In this document: positions 12,473 to 24,869 of the stretch, in pieces
How positions within the stretch are numbered: the stretch's first letter is position 1
Layout of the letters: each line of letters begins with the position of its first letter
Origin: Pempheris klunzingeri
Lineage: Eukaryota; Chordata; Actinopteri; Acropomatiformes; Pempheridae
DNA length: 64,000 nucleotides
Assembly (NCBI RefSeq): GCF_042242105.1
Contig: NC_092032.1
Coordinates: 19,852,415 to 19,916,414, forward strand
Direction of reading: 5' to 3'
Made by a program: the position numbers and the translations under genes
Notes under the pieces: model-generated
The model's database searches: none
Told to the model about the DNA's origin: nothing
The model's input: only the letters and a program-made list of their open reading frames with translations

Positions 12473-13270
12473 TTCAGCCTGTCAGGCACTCCTCCTCGCA
12501 GGTAGGTCCCTCCCTGTGAACCAGAGGCTACTGTTTATATCATGGAAACATACTGTGGTCTTGTAGCTGTTTCCAAAACAATAGTATCTCAAAAAAAGAC
12601 GGTTACACCAAAAATATTTATACTGGGTGACCCATCAGTCCTGGGTGACAGATTTTAGTGTAAGATATGTCAAAACATTCCTGCAAATATTTGGCCTGCG
12701 ACCAAGTAAAGATAAATTTAGTTACTTTCCGATCATGAGCGAATGAAATATGATCTATTGCAGCTGGTAAAACTGGAGTTAATTCTAATTTAATTTAGTA
12801 ATGCATCCACAGGGATCACTTAAGTCTTATCTCAGTATTTAATAGTACATAATAATTTATTTATTTATTATATTTTGTAGTCTGAATCTGCAAAGTGCAG
12901 TAAAAAAGTGGAGCATTCGCTCCTGAAATGTAATGGATTACAAGAATAAAGTGTCTGAAAACTGTATGCGGTCAAAATGTTGGTCTGCCTGATTAAAACC
13001 TGTGACACAACTAACGTTATTGTCATTAAAATGTGAGTTTCAAACTATTTAACAACTCTAATACGGTCCTAGATTACAATGAACCTGCCCTGACCATATT
13101 TTATGAAAAAGTTGATATGAAACAATTACAAATAGATAATGCTGTGACATATATTTAACATTTCAGATCTTGGACAGCAGGGGTAGTGTTTCAAAAACAA
13201 GTTAAGAATGTGCTCCTTGGTCCATTTAGTCTGTTTTATATCCCCCATAATTTTTACTTAGAATAGAAAA
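12473..13270. other. acot9-sat1 divergent intergenic region
   Basis: acot9 (minus) and sat1 (plus) start about 1.45 kb apart, head to head. Between their promoters the DNA is AT-rich, and I see no gene. The 3' part (about 13275-13340) carries a fragment of the CAGTGGTGGAA repeat family. Confidence 0.5.
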
Positions 13271-13391
13271 GGGTCCAGGTTCTTAAGGGTTAAGTAAAGT
13301 ACTTGAGTAAATGTATTTATTTACTTCCCACCATTGGAAAAATACCTCGCCATTAAAAATAAACCATCTTATGACGGCATTGCAACAATCT

Positions 13392-13518
13392 CGTCACATG
13401 ACTGCCCTCCTGCGCTCCGATTGGCTGAGAAACAGCAAGCGGGTGTCGCTGATTGGTCAGAAATCCGAGCGCTGTGAGGTGCCGACCAATCGCGTTCGAG
13501 CGAGAGCCGGATATAAAA
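13392..13518 (+). promoter_or_regulatory. sat1 promoter: E-box, three CCAAT boxes, TATA box
   Basis: The sequence shows GTCACATGAC (13393-13402, E-box/M-box type), ATTGG at 13420-13424 and 13452-13456 (reverse CCAAT), CCAAT at 13486-13490, and TATAAAA at 13512-13518. Spacing predicts transcription starting near 13540-13550 and a 5' UTR of about 180 bases. Three CCAAT boxes within 70 bp suggest NF-Y control, and a strong TATA box suits an inducible gene, as SAT1 is in mammals. Confidence 0.75.
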
Positions 13519-13585
13519 GCCCCGATGTAAACAAAGGAGCGGGCAGTTGGACGGCAGCGACCCGGCGGAGGGTGATCATAACTGG

Positions 13586-13648
13586 ATGTGCTTGTCTCGA
13601 CGAACGCGTCCGGACCAGAGGCTGACTGTGGGGAAAAAGCCACTGTGA
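13586..13648 (+). CDS. sat1 upstream ORF 1 (20 codons)
   Basis: ATG at 13586 in the predicted sat1 leader, closed by TGA at 13646-13648, entirely upstream of the main start codon. The peptide is basic (starts MCLSRRTRP). Mammalian SAT1 mRNA is translationally controlled through its leader, so a regulatory role is plausible. Whether the peptide is made is unknown. Confidence 0.4.
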   Translation: MCLSRRTRPDQRLTVGKKPL

Positions 13649-13653
13649 AGCGA

Positions 13654-13788
13654 ATGAAGAAACATCTAATCTTTCACTTCACATACAGAGGACTTCTAAC
13701 GAGAGGAAAAAAGAGTAAAAGAAGAAAATGGAGTATAAATTACGAAAAGCTGAACCCAGGGACGTGTCTGATATATTACGACTGGTGA
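13654..13788 (+). CDS. sat1 upstream ORF 2 (44 codons), overlaps the main start out of frame
   Basis: ATG at 13654 (CGAATGA context) opens a frame that passes over the sat1 ATG at 13728 and ends at TGA 13786-13788, just before the exon 1 donor. It overlaps out of frame, so ribosomes using it cannot restart at the main ATG. It is lysine-rich and has no recognised domain. Confidence 0.4.
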   Translation: MKKHLIFHFTYRGLLTRGKKSKRRKWSINYEKLNPGTCLIYYDW

Positions 13789-16700
13789 AGGTAGGCCCGA
13801 GGACCGCAACACACCACAACACACCACAACACACCACAACACACCACATATGGGCCGTTAAAATGAAATTACTCGATATTAATTACCCAGAACGTAGCTT
13901 AGCTAGCTAGCTAATTGTTGCTAACAGTGAAAACGTGACCACGACTTTTCCCCCGGAGCTGAACGTTTCACATTTAAAGCATTTAAAGCGTCTTAAATAG
14001 TGAATCACATCGTCTGATGGTGACTAAGAAGCAGGTGGAAAATGTCCGGAGGATGTCCGAGTGTGAGATTAGTGTCGTCGGCCTTTTGTTTACAGCCAGA
14101 CGGCTCATATCCGGGTCTCCATATATGGTCAGCCTATGTGCTTATCAAGGAAATGTTCATGACGGGTTTATAACTGCTGGCCTCACTTAAATAACACAAC
14201 CAGGGCAGCATCTAGATGTTCCCTCCATAACTGTCCCACTGCTAATGATCCACTCATTATTCAGCCTGCGAAATGTTAATGAAGAGTTAAAAAAAATACC
14301 AGGAGGAGGCTTTAAATCCCCTCTGATCAACAGCCCACAAGCAAACTATATCCAATTTATGGTCTCATAAAGTCGAGAAAAGCTTGAAATAGTCACATTA
14401 AATAAACTGGAGCTGCTAAATCCAGCCAGCAACCACATTTTGACAATTATAGTCGGCTTTTTAAAGCAGCCAGCCCAACATGTTGACCAATATTGGCTCA
14501 TCACACATGTTTATGACTAAGGCTGCCACCGATTAATCTCCTGATTATTTTCTCCATTAGTTGTTTGGTGTAGAAAACATTAGAAAACAGTGGAAAAGGT
14601 CCATTACACTACACCAGGACATAAGATGGCTTCATCTGTGAGTGCAAAACCAAGAGAAGCATCAGAGTTTTACATTTGAGAACGTGGAACAATCACATCT
14701 TTGTGGAATCATTAGTTAATTATAAAACTGGTCGCTAGTTTGTTTTCTGTCCAACTAATAATCGATTCGTGGATTAATCATTGCAGCTGTAGGCTTATCA
14801 TCATGTTATTCAACAACTGGAACTCCTCCTATGAAGCATCCATAGTTCATGTACAGATTACTTCATATATTACAGTTAGAACATCTCCTTATGAATGTTA
14901 AAGGGCTAAAAATAGCCGTCTTGCTGTTACATGCTTTGTCCACCAGACAAATAAACTGACTAATGGCTGACTGGTGTTAGTTGTCACCACTAAACATGTT
15001 GTTTTTGTCTTTTTTGTTAAAGGAACTTGCAAAATACGAAGAGATGGAGCACCAGGTGACACTGACTGAGAAAGGTGAGCTTTTAGGTAACCAATCTATC
15101 TACATTCACAGATTATTAGTATTCTGTCTTCATTTTTCTTATTTTCCTCGCAGAACTCCTTGAGGATGGATTCGGTGACACCCCGTTTTACCATTGCATC
15201 ATCGCTGAAATCCAAGGAGAGAACAGCAGTGATGGTGAGAGCCGACCCAACCCCACAACCCTTAGAAAAAAAACAGTAACTTCAGTCGAAGCCGCAGCCC
15301 AAACCTCAAAGCTCCTTCCCCAGGAAGCTGCTCTAGATCGAGTGACATCAGGTTCACACCAAGACATCAAGTTACCTGGTTAACTCATTGTTGACGCGTT
15401 CAGGAGAGCTTCAGCAGCTGTCAGGCACCACAAGAGTTCTGGGCATTCACAACTTCACCGCCGTCACAGTGCAACATGTTTCTTTAATGTGGAAGAGTGT
15501 TAGTTAGAGAATACCCTCTCTTTTATAAACTAAAAAGAGGAAGTTCAAATCTTCTGTGTCACTCGTAAACCTACAGTGTGGTTTAACTGAAGTTTGTTTC
15601 AGCTCTTTATTTTTTATGTTTTAGCTCCTTGGCTTTTTTTCCCACTCAAATCACATTAAAAAAAATCTATTTATCACAGGTTTAATTAGTTTGTTAGCAT
15701 ATCAATAAATAAAAGTCAGAATCAAGCTGGGAACCTTCAGATTACCAGACGACTGCTCGAGCTCAGACCAAGCAGCAAAAACAGGGCCGTGCTAACGGTG
15801 CTAACGGGGGTTAGCGGCTCAGTCTTGCTCGCCAGCGTGTGTAGTAACGCAGCGACTAGCTGACCAGTGGGATCTGAATACTCAGTGTTGTTCCTGCATG
15901 CCGCTGTGACGTGAAACATTAGGCAGCCAATCACCAGCAGGTTTAGATCTTGGTACAAGCAGGCTGCATGTTTATTCAGGTATCAAAATCTGGTTCCAGA
16001 TGATGAGGCTTGTTTCAGTACTTTCTAGCATCGAAGCACTTAGTCTGTGCCGTAAAAGTATTGTAGTTTGGTAACCAACCGTAGTATTAATGCCACAGCA
16101 CAAGAGGGGGAAAAAGAGGACGCAGATTCTATTTTGCATTTTGAAAATTAGGCAGAAATGTCAGAAATTAAGGCCAGGAATTTAAAAAAAAGTTTGTTTT
16201 TGTATGTCGAGTATTTTAGCCTCAACTTTTCTACTTTATCCTCAAAATGCCAAATAAATAGAACAATGTTCCTCCTTGTTTGTCTCATGCCTGCTCCGAA
16301 CACTCCCAGACTTTAATGATCTCACTTCCCAGCGTAACGTCTCTGAGGTTCGAGCTTGTGCTTGTTGCTTCCACCACCTGCTCAGACTGACAATGTAACC
16401 TAAAGGCTATACTGTGTGCGCTTCCTGTTTTTGTTAAATGCTGCTTTAACTGTATCATCATCACAGCCGAGTAGTCGGGCGTCCGGCTGCAGCTGCTCGA
16501 GCTTTTCATAAATAGATTTCAGATTTTATCTTTAATAACTGCACACTTCAATTTGATTCATAGTCTGTTTAAATGTTTGTCATTTACACGTCTAAGCTGC
16601 ACTAGAAAAAATGAATTATGTATTTAATTTTAAATGTATAGAGGAAATGATGCATTCAAGAGCTCAGACTGCACATTAAATGCATCACAAAACCACGTAG

Positions 16701-18435
16701 CTATAACATATGTATGAATACAGGTATGTAGGTATAATAATGAACACAATGACCTTAAATAGAGCTGGCAGTAGTGACACCAGAGGAGCTGAAACATTTA
16801 CAAATATTGCAAACGGCGGCAATTAAATGCATCACAATGAAGTGTATAAAACCTGACACCCCCCCGACATAATATATGGCCTGAGGGGTTATGGGGAACA
16901 GAAGACTTCAGAAAGAGGGAAGTGATCTGAACACCTCTATGTATGTGCAGCAGCAGGATACTCAGACGTTTCATTCCCGTCTCTCCAGGTCTGAAGGTGG
17001 TGGGTTTCGCCATGTACTACTTCACGTATGACCCCTGGGTGGGCAAGCAGCTCTACCTGGAGGACTTCTACGTGATGGAGCAGTACAGAGGTAAGAATAT
17101 ACTCCGCTCCACCTTTTAATCTGTTTTAATGAGCTCTGTCTTTTCTTGTTTGAGGAAACATATGGAGCTGAGCTAGCGTAGCACCTAGCGTAGCACCTCA
17201 GAGCTCTTACTTCCTGTTAGTACGCAGCATTTTGACCTTTTTCTACTGCACAAGATTTTACTGAATGTTTTGTGTTCTTCTTCTGCTCATATATGTGCTG
17301 TTCACGCTGGCACAACCTTTAGCCTTTAGCTTAGGAGCAGGTTAGCCCAGATTGGATGGAAGTCAATGAGAAAATGAGCCGACTTCTCTCCTGATTTATC
17401 AGCTCAGTGATCAGTTTCTGCTCTCAGTCTCTAGTTTACTGTCTTCTTCAGCACAGCAGGATGTTCATTTAGTAAATCATGGTCCATTTAGAGGAAGATA
17501 AATGGTAAAGCAGTCAATCAATCACAACAAGCTGAGCTAAGGATACGCAGCGTGAAAATGTGAGATATGCACCAGCGAAAGAAAAACTTCCATCGCCGCC
17601 TGCATTAATGGACAATAAAGCTTTTCCATCTTGACTCCTCCAGGGCTGGGCATCGGTTCGGAGCTCCTGCGCCACCTCAGTGATGTGAGTATGTTTGCAG
17701 GACGTGTCAGAACAGAATAAATGATTAAACGGGAACATTAAAATCCAGGTTTCAGACCCCTGACTGTCAAACAGGTCGCAGTAGGTGAGATATAAACACC
17801 TTCCTGCACAGCTAAGTAGCTGCACGTGTAATGAGCATGAATTGAACAAGCAAATTAAGAAAAGTGAAGCCACGTTATGACGAAACACTGAACTAATGAG
17901 AACGAGAATAAGGAAAACTAATATGGGAAGTAAGTGGCAGTAAAAATGAGACAAAGTGAGTGTTTTGGATCAATAGTTTGTTTTCTTATCGCCAGGTTAC
18001 AGTGGAAAACAAATAAAAGAATAAAGGACAATTTAGCACATTTAAAACATTGCATTTTTTATATATTCTGTATTAACTGGAGTCTGAAAGTTGGATTTAC
18101 TAATAACACTGTTGAGTTGCATTATGGGAAATGTAGGATTTAGTGTTTTGGGAGCTTGACCCTTACTAGAGTCGGTATAACTTCTGACCAAACCTTTTGT
18201 CTCCGACTTTTCTGGAAGCGTGACGTCAAACCCCCTTTAACTCTCGTCCCTCCTCCAGCTGGCGATGAAGACGCGCTGCACCGGCATGATGTTCGTGGTG
18301 GCGGAGAACAACGAGCCGTCCGTCCAGTTCTACAAGCGGCGCGGTGCCGAGGACCTCTCCCAGGAGGAGGGCTGGAGGCTCTTCAGGTTCGACAAGAGCA
18401 GCCTCGTCAAGATGGCCACTCCAGCCGAGGAGTGA
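13728..18435 (+). CDS. sat1: spermidine/spermine N1-acetyltransferase 1
   Basis: Six coding exons: 13728-13790, 15023-15074, 15154-15234, 16989-17090, 17644-17684, 18259-18435. All have GT-AG borders, and the product is 171 residues, the same length as human SAT1. This cytosolic GNAT-family enzyme transfers acetyl from acetyl-CoA to the N1 position of spermidine or spermine, the rate-limiting step of polyamine catabolism. Visible features are the acetyl-CoA loop RGLGIGS (residues 99-105), the active-site acid in LYLEDF (E90, human E92), and the catalytic tyrosine in FYKRRGA (Y138, human Y140). The C-terminus, KMATPAEE, keeps the terminal Glu pair linked to rapid turnover in mammals but has two extra residues before it. 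The start is chosen by homology and its AAAATGG context. A poly(A) signal follows 266 bp after the stop. Mammalian SAT1 has a poison exon between exons 3 and 4; intron 3 here (1.75 kb) could hold one, but I could not identify it. Confidence 0.96.
13808..13848. repeat. ACACCACAAC minisatellite in sat1 intron 1
   Basis: Nearly four tandem copies of a 10-base unit, starting 17 bases after the sat1 exon 1 donor. Confidence 0.9.
14519..14795. mobile_element. hAT-like MITE in sat1 intron 1
   Basis: The left end, AAGGCTGCCACCGATTAATC, and the right end, GATTAATCATTGCAGCTGTAGGCTT read in reverse complement, form imperfect terminal inverted repeats. The interior matches a common teleost repeat with phrases such as 'tagttgtttggtgtagaaaac'. 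It is non-coding. Confidence 0.6.
15235..16988 (+). other. sat1 intron 3
   Basis: The largest late intron of sat1. It is AT-rich, and I see no coding feature. It is where a homologue of the mammalian regulated poison exon would sit. One plausible acceptor is CATCATCACAG ending at 16466, but no paired donor was convincing. Confidence 0.4.
17340..17430. repeat. family H repeat, inverted orientation, in sat1 intron 4
   Basis: Contains the reverse complement of the phrases at 7850-7890 and 30110-30145, including ATTGGATGGAAGTCAATGAG and GAGCCGACTTCTC. Borders are approximate. Confidence 0.5.
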
Positions 18436-18701
18436 CGGACGGAGGGAGGAGGGAGAGGAGGGGAAGCATGATGGGAGTCTGACCGGAGACGTCCGACTCC
18501 TCTGCTTCTCTCTCCATTCAGACAAGTTAATTCATAGATCAGCTTTTAAAAATTCTGTGTCACAGTAACATGATTGTGTGTGTAGTTCAGTCTTAGAAAA
18601 CCTTTTGTCTGTTTCTGATTTATAACTCAATCACTTGTTTTTCCAACATTTAACTATTCTGTTAGTAATTAGAGTGAAGAGTTCATATCACTGAAGTCTG
18701 C

Positions 18702-18707
18702 AATAAA
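18702..18707 (+). terminator. sat1 polyadenylation signal
   Basis: AATAAA lies 266 bp after the sat1 stop codon, inside CTGCAATAAAACGATC. No other canonical hexamer lies between it and the stop. Confidence 0.75.
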
Positions 18708-20984
18708 ACGATCACTGATCACACACATCGTAGTGGACTCCACTTTAAGCACCTCGGAAACTAAAACACGTTTCAGTAGCTTGATTGCTGACAAAACGAG
18801 CTCAGGGTGCCTTTAGTGGCTGCTCTGGAGCTTTTGGTCTTTTGGAGTTTGTAGGGAAATAAGATGTCCGTTATTCTTAAAGGGGAAACTCTGCCACTTT
18901 ATATGTGGATGTCCAGCCAGCGTTGATGGTAAATGTAGTCCATTGAAGCAGTGGATTTCTCCTGCATGCAGAGCCGTGGAAGTGGTGCCTACATTTACCA
19001 CAATGCATTGCATTGGCGGCTCAGAAAATGACCAAAAACTGGCGAATGCTGAAATTCACTGCAGCAGAACAGGCTGATTCTGATTGGCCGACAGAGTCTG
19101 TAGTTCTTCCTGGTTACCGATGACTGAAACGACAGCGCAGGTGACCAGGAAGTACAACAGCAAGAGGACACTGATTGGACACCCACATTAAATGCTGCCA
19201 AGTTTCCCTTTAAGGACTTTTCGTCTAAACTGTCTTAAAATATGAATTCTTCAATTCATTTATCAAAATAATCTCGTTCAGCAGTTGTTTCGGAGCTTCT
19301 GATCGAGTCTCGCGATGCGATCAAAAGCTCCAGAACAGCTTTTTAAATGGACTTGGAGGTGAGATTGTTTCAGCTGATGGTTTTCTCTCAGCTGTTAATC
19401 TCTTCTGACAGTCAAAGCCAAATGAGAACAAGTGGAAAATATATAATGATTGAGTTTTACATCTGCTGTGGACGGTGTGTCCTCAGTTAGTCCATATGCA
19501 GCTACATACATTGTCCAACAAATGTGAAAATCTACAATAATCAGGGAACAAACAGCCTCCAAAAAACCTTTTTGATTTAATTCTGCCAGCAACAAATCAG
19601 CACATTTGTTCAGAAATTGTTTACAGTAAACTTTCCTACTTAGCTCAACTTTCCTCCTCCCACAGCACCAACATACCAGAGTTCTTCCTGTAAAGACTTT
19701 ATCAGAGGTTTTCCACAGCCTGTGACCCTCAGTGTGGTTTCAGCCGATGCAATAAACTCAGCTCGTCTCATTTTAACGGTCCGACCTCATCACAGCTTTA
19801 AAGTGGGACTCGGTTCAAACTTCTGCGCCATAAAAGACGAACAGGAAAAACACCAGTCGTCTCTTATGGCTCATGCATGGAAACGGTACGAGCTGTTATG
19901 TGCTGACCCCATTTATGACGACGAGTTAGGCTCATATATAACATATTTAAGGACATGGACCCCTGACCTTTGCACCACTTATGGTTCTTGTTTATGTCGA
20001 ACAGTCGGGTTAAACATTCACCTGGTTGTGATAAGAAAACACTTCTGCAGGTTCATGAGTGTGAGCGGGGCACAAATCAAACATTTGTGTCATCAATATA
20101 CTAAATTAACTCAAATTAGCAGCATGATTATCACAAAACAAACTGAAACTTGTGGTAACGCTGAGCGACATCTACTGTAGATTATACCTCATAAGACCCC
20201 ACTTCAAAAAGATCCGAATTATCCCTTTAATGTATCTGAGCAGTATTACAGCAGAGGGTGCGATTGATCGTCATTATTAGTATCACTGGAGTGCCAATGA
20301 TGACGGTAAAACTCAACCTCGAGTGCAATATTACGATTATACGACAACTACCAACAAAATAAAAGATAAAATTAAAACTTAGTTACATTGGGGCATTGCT
20401 ATATCCGTTACCATGGAAACAGATGGGACTATAACTGGAGAGTGATCAGCCCTGTCAGGAGACTCCTATGTAATGACACCTAGTAACGCCCCTAGTAACT
20501 CCCCTAGTAACAGAGGCGATCACTAGTCCCTGCTGAGTCGGACGGCCCAAACTGAATAAATACCACATAAAATCCATTTTGTATCGGCGTCGTTGGCTTT
20601 TTCCTCCCGTTGCGGTAGTTACAAGTCACAATGTTGCCATGGAAACGGCGGAGTCATATTTTCAGCGTCTAGTCGACCGATCAAATTACTCGGTCAGAAC
20701 CACTTGTTGTGTAATTGTTGTCCTGCAGTCTCACAGCAACTGAAAGCTGAAAACGAAAACCGGACTGAAGTTGAATAAAAATGTAAAGTCGCTTCATTTA
20801 TAGTTCTGAAAACGTGAACAACATCTGTGACGGTTTCCCCTGAGAAAGAACCTAAACATCCACTGATTCACTTGGTATTAAAACAGGAAAAGAAACCAAG
20901 CAGGAAGAGCTGAACCGAAACAGTGTTGTGGTATCTGTGCTTTTCGCGAGAAAACCTTTGGGTACTTTTGCCCGGTTGTTCACA

Positions 20985-21475
20985 TACAGTACTTGACCAA
21001 GCCAGTAACAGCTGTTATATCTCTCTCCTCAAAGCCACCAGACTCCATTGACAAAATCTGTGATTTTACCTTGCAGAACACAGGAGTGGCTGGTCCACGG
21101 CTGCTTTGATCTGTTGGTGTAATTGTGAAAGTTTAATGTTTTAAATGGTTCATTTGGGTCCAACACAATATTGGTTTAACACACAATAACACAAACAAAC
21201 TGACTAATCTAGGCAGCAGCAGATCAGCAGCTCCTGTGGTCTGTGAGCTAAAATCCCTGTTTTAGTGAATGGAGTCTGGTGTGTGTGCAGAGAGCGATAT
21301 AACAGCTGTTTGTGGTTAAACCAAAAGGATCTTCCAGGTCTCTCTCTGTAGGGATCCTTTCCATGATGCTGTCACACACTTAGAACAACAATCTGAGCCT
21401 GTCAGTGGATCAAACAAGCTCTTTAATGGACGTAATATATGACCCCTGTTTAAAAATACTCGAATCACCCTTTAA
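20985..21475. mobile_element. foldback element, family F, intergenic copy
   Basis: The left arm begins near CAGCTGTTATATCTCTCTCC. The centre is about 21130-21190. The right arm continues through GAATGGAGTCTGGTGTGTGT and ACCAAAAGGATCTTCCAGGT to the terminus-like TCACCCTTTAAG at 21475. Confidence 0.7.
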
Positions 21476-22274
21476 GAGGAACAAGGCCTCTCACATAACT
21501 CTTGCTGTGTTCTTTAGCTGCTCTTTGTGGGGCTGAAACACTTGAAAAATGCTGTCATGGTTTTCCAGACTGTTTTTCCTTCTGACATAAAGTTTGGCTG
21601 ACGCCCTTTGAGTTAGGAAACAGCTGATTTGGCTACTCTGAGGTCTTGCTGCTTTAAAAACTGTGCGTAAAAACTCGTTTATAGCCGACAGACGCTCCTA
21701 ATCAGCGCTCACACAGGATTAAAGTATTTAAGTTTTCCAATCAAGAAGTTTTTAAATGGAGGATCAACTTATTTCACCCCTGAACCTTTCAAAGAGCAGA
21801 GAGTCACGTCATACCCTCCGCTCTGCCTGCAGGAACATTACATCAGTGGTCCAGAGATAAATGAAAACCAGACAGGGGAGGGGAGAGCAGAGGAAACGAG
21901 AGTATTCGTATTCGAGAGCACTCGTGTCTGTTTTCACAGTGTCACACTCAGCAGTGGGCTTTCTATGGTGTTTAAATGAGGAAGTGCAGCAGTGGACAAC
22001 AACAGGACATGACTTCTGCACACATGATCAGTCTATACTGCTTTCCTGTCACATACAGAACGAGCAAAAAACAGCTCTAACCCTGCTGGAGCCTGCTTCA
22101 GGGTCAGATTAGAGGGTTATCCTGCTGTATTTGGGCCCAACTCTGGTTTTCTGGTGTCAAAAGGCTGTTTTCCAGGCGTCCCAGGACTTCAAACCAACAG
22201 ATAATGTCAGAAAAAGGTGATTACAGCAGCGCACACTAGTAATTACCTCAGTAAATTATAATCAAACCTCACCA

Positions 22275-22640
22275 GGAATCTAATTTCTATGTCTGACAGC
22301 ATCATGGAAAGGATCCCTACAGAGAGAGACCTGGAAGATCCTTCTGGTTTAACCACAAACAGCACACACACCAGACTACATTCACTAAAACAGGGATTTT
22401 AGCTCACAGAACACAGGAGCTGCTGGTCGACCGCTGCCTCAAATGATTGATTTGTTTGCATTATTTTGTGTTACATAAATATTATGTTGGAGCCGAACTA
22501 ACCCTTTAAAGCGCCAAAGTCACATGATAACACAAACAAACTAATCGATCGAGGCAGCGGTAAATTAGCAGCACCCGTTTTCTGCAAGGTAAAATGTCAA
22601 TGGAGTCTGGTGGGTTTGAAGAGTGATATTCTATTCTCCT
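22275..22640. mobile_element. foldback element, family F, partial intergenic copy
   Basis: The left arm from GACAGCATCATGGAAAGGAT has lost part of its middle: the stretch between the 'accacaaacag' and 'cacacaccag' phrases is shortened. The right arm breaks off at AATGGAGTCTGGTGGGTTTG near 22620. Confidence 0.65.
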
Positions 22641-24869
22641 GCTGTGTCCGCCTACATTTTCTGAAATACTAATCATAAGACAAAAATAAATGTGTTTGGT
22701 GACAGTCTCAGTCAAATACAGATTTAATAACATTAAGATAAAGAGACAGTGCATACACAGTGAATTATCTGACACACATTATTTGGCCCTTTACTGTAGC
22801 ACATTAGCATTATTAGCAACATCTGCGGAAATAAATACGTCGACATGTTTGAAACAAACAAACACTTCCTTCCTCGAGGTATTATAACACTTTTCTTTAT
22901 ATAATCTAGTGGTGAAAGCTCACAGCGACACTCAGACCAGAGAGAAGACGGCCTGCCGAGAAAAGGCTTAAAGGAGTAGTGCGGAGTTTTAATCCTTTTA
23001 ATCCATTTTATCTAGTTTGTTCTATTCGTCTTTATCTAACTTTATTATCGTGGCTTTTAAAACTGTTCTATTGTATTAATAATCCATTTTATCTAGTTTT
23101 TTATTCCAATAAACGCTTATTTCACTGTTTTACTAATAATGTTTAATCTATTTCACTAGTTCTGTCTTATAGTCGGTTCACAAGTCGCACTCTGAACTGC
23201 ATTAACCTGACAGGCAGCAGTGGGTTAGCTTAGCTTAGCATAGAGACTGGAAACAGGGGGAAACTGCTAGCGTGGCCCAAAGAAACAAACAAAACCTGCA
23301 AATTCTGCAACTGGATCCAGATAATCTGTTAGATAATCTACAGAGAGACAAATAAAAAACACACATAACCTCTGCAGTCGAGGTAGGAAGTGTACAGTTC
23401 CTCCTTTTAGTATTCTCTATCACCGGTCGTGCTCCGTTTTCCCTTTACTGATCAATCATTTGGTCCATAAAAGGTCAGAAAATAATGAAAAATGTCCCTG
23501 TGACTTCTGAAAAACGGATTAAATTTATCATACTGGTCTGCAAACTTAAAGAAAGATGTTCAGGTTGATTAAAAGCAGTCACAACCTACATAAGATCCAA
23601 AGAAAATGCAGATCATCTACAATCTTCATGTGTTCTTTCAGCCTTTTTGTCCATCGAGACTAGTTTGAATATTCACAGTATATTTAAATAAATAATCTAT
23701 AACTTAATTCACCTCTGCAGCTGTCTGTGACACTTTCAAACACTTTTCTCTACAGAAATTATACATTTATAAGGCAAAATACTGGAGTTTTTTATAAAAA
23801 CAAATGGCAAACAATCTGTTTCCAGTCTCCAAATATGTAGCGTTGGCTTTCTATGGCGGAATAAAGACGAGGAACAGGAGCAAAACCTCACAAGGGGGAA
23901 GCAGAACCATTAAAATCAGTTAACAATTAAGTGATTCTTTCTATTCCTGTTGATCAACTAACCTACAAATCCTTTCAGCTGAAACTTTCCTACTGGTGCT
24001 TTTGTGTATTGTTGCAGATTCACATCTCTCTGTGAACGTGTGTTGTGCAGCTTTAACAGATAAAAGACTGATCAAGTGTCAGGAGATGAGATATTCTGGA
24101 TGTTTTGCTGCCCATTCGGGAGCTGATTCTGCAGAAACTTGACACCGTGACCTGTTTCGTTGAGTAAAACAGACAGCGGAGGTCAACAGGAGAGACTGGG
24201 AGTGATTACGGAGGAGGAGGAAGCAGAATTCAGACTGACGGGAGGAAGTTCTGCAGAAAAATGAGCGAGCCGGCGTCTTGGGACGAGCGCTGGTGCTCAG
24301 GAATGAGTCCAGAGGAGGCAGGCTTGTCTGGGATGTTTAACTTAAAGTGGAAGTAGACAACTAGTAGCAACAAAACTATGATCTCAGCGCTGTGATGAAG
24401 GCAGAGTGACACATCCAGTTGTATTAATAAGCGGGCAGGTTGTGTGATCTAACGATTAGGCACGAAGAGCTCAGACTTTATGGAAAACTTTGGAAGCATT
24501 AACGGCCGATAACGATCACGGCGGTCAATTTGGCTGTATGTTAAGTAATGTTAAGAGATGAGAAAGTATCATGAAGTGTTCATTAATTGGGAGCTTAACC
24601 AATAAAATGATCTGTAGATGAATTAAATAAAATTTTTTTAAACACACCAAGTTAGAAGAATAAATTAAACGTACCGAGGCAACACAAAGCGCGAGGCGGG
24701 CGGCAGACAGAAAGCCAAAGAGTTGTCTACTTCCTCTTTAAGTGGTGCAGTTTAGTCCTGACTTGTGGCTCTGGGAGTTCATGTGGAGATCTGCGGCGCT
24801 GAGTGAGAGTTACTGGGAGGTTGGAAAGTCTCTCAGGGTCGGACAGTCGTGGGTCTTCTTCTCGCCGTC

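Larger units (their letters stand above)
18730..24860. other. intergenic region between sat1 and apoo 3' ends
   Basis: The two genes converge here. The region holds repeat fragments (family G near 20185-20235, family F at 20985-21475 and 22275-22640, hAT-like pieces near 23440-23560) and otherwise anonymous AT-rich DNA. The longest open frame (19722-20180, 152 codons) has no recognisable domain. The apoo 3' UTR must occupy the right part, but no clear poly(A) signal could be chosen. Confidence 0.6.

Noticed and set aside
19722-20180. 152-codon plus-strand open frame between sat1 and apoo
   Set aside because: No recognisable domain, no splice or promoter context, and its end runs into a repeat terminus near 20185. 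Open length alone is weak evidence in 64 kb.
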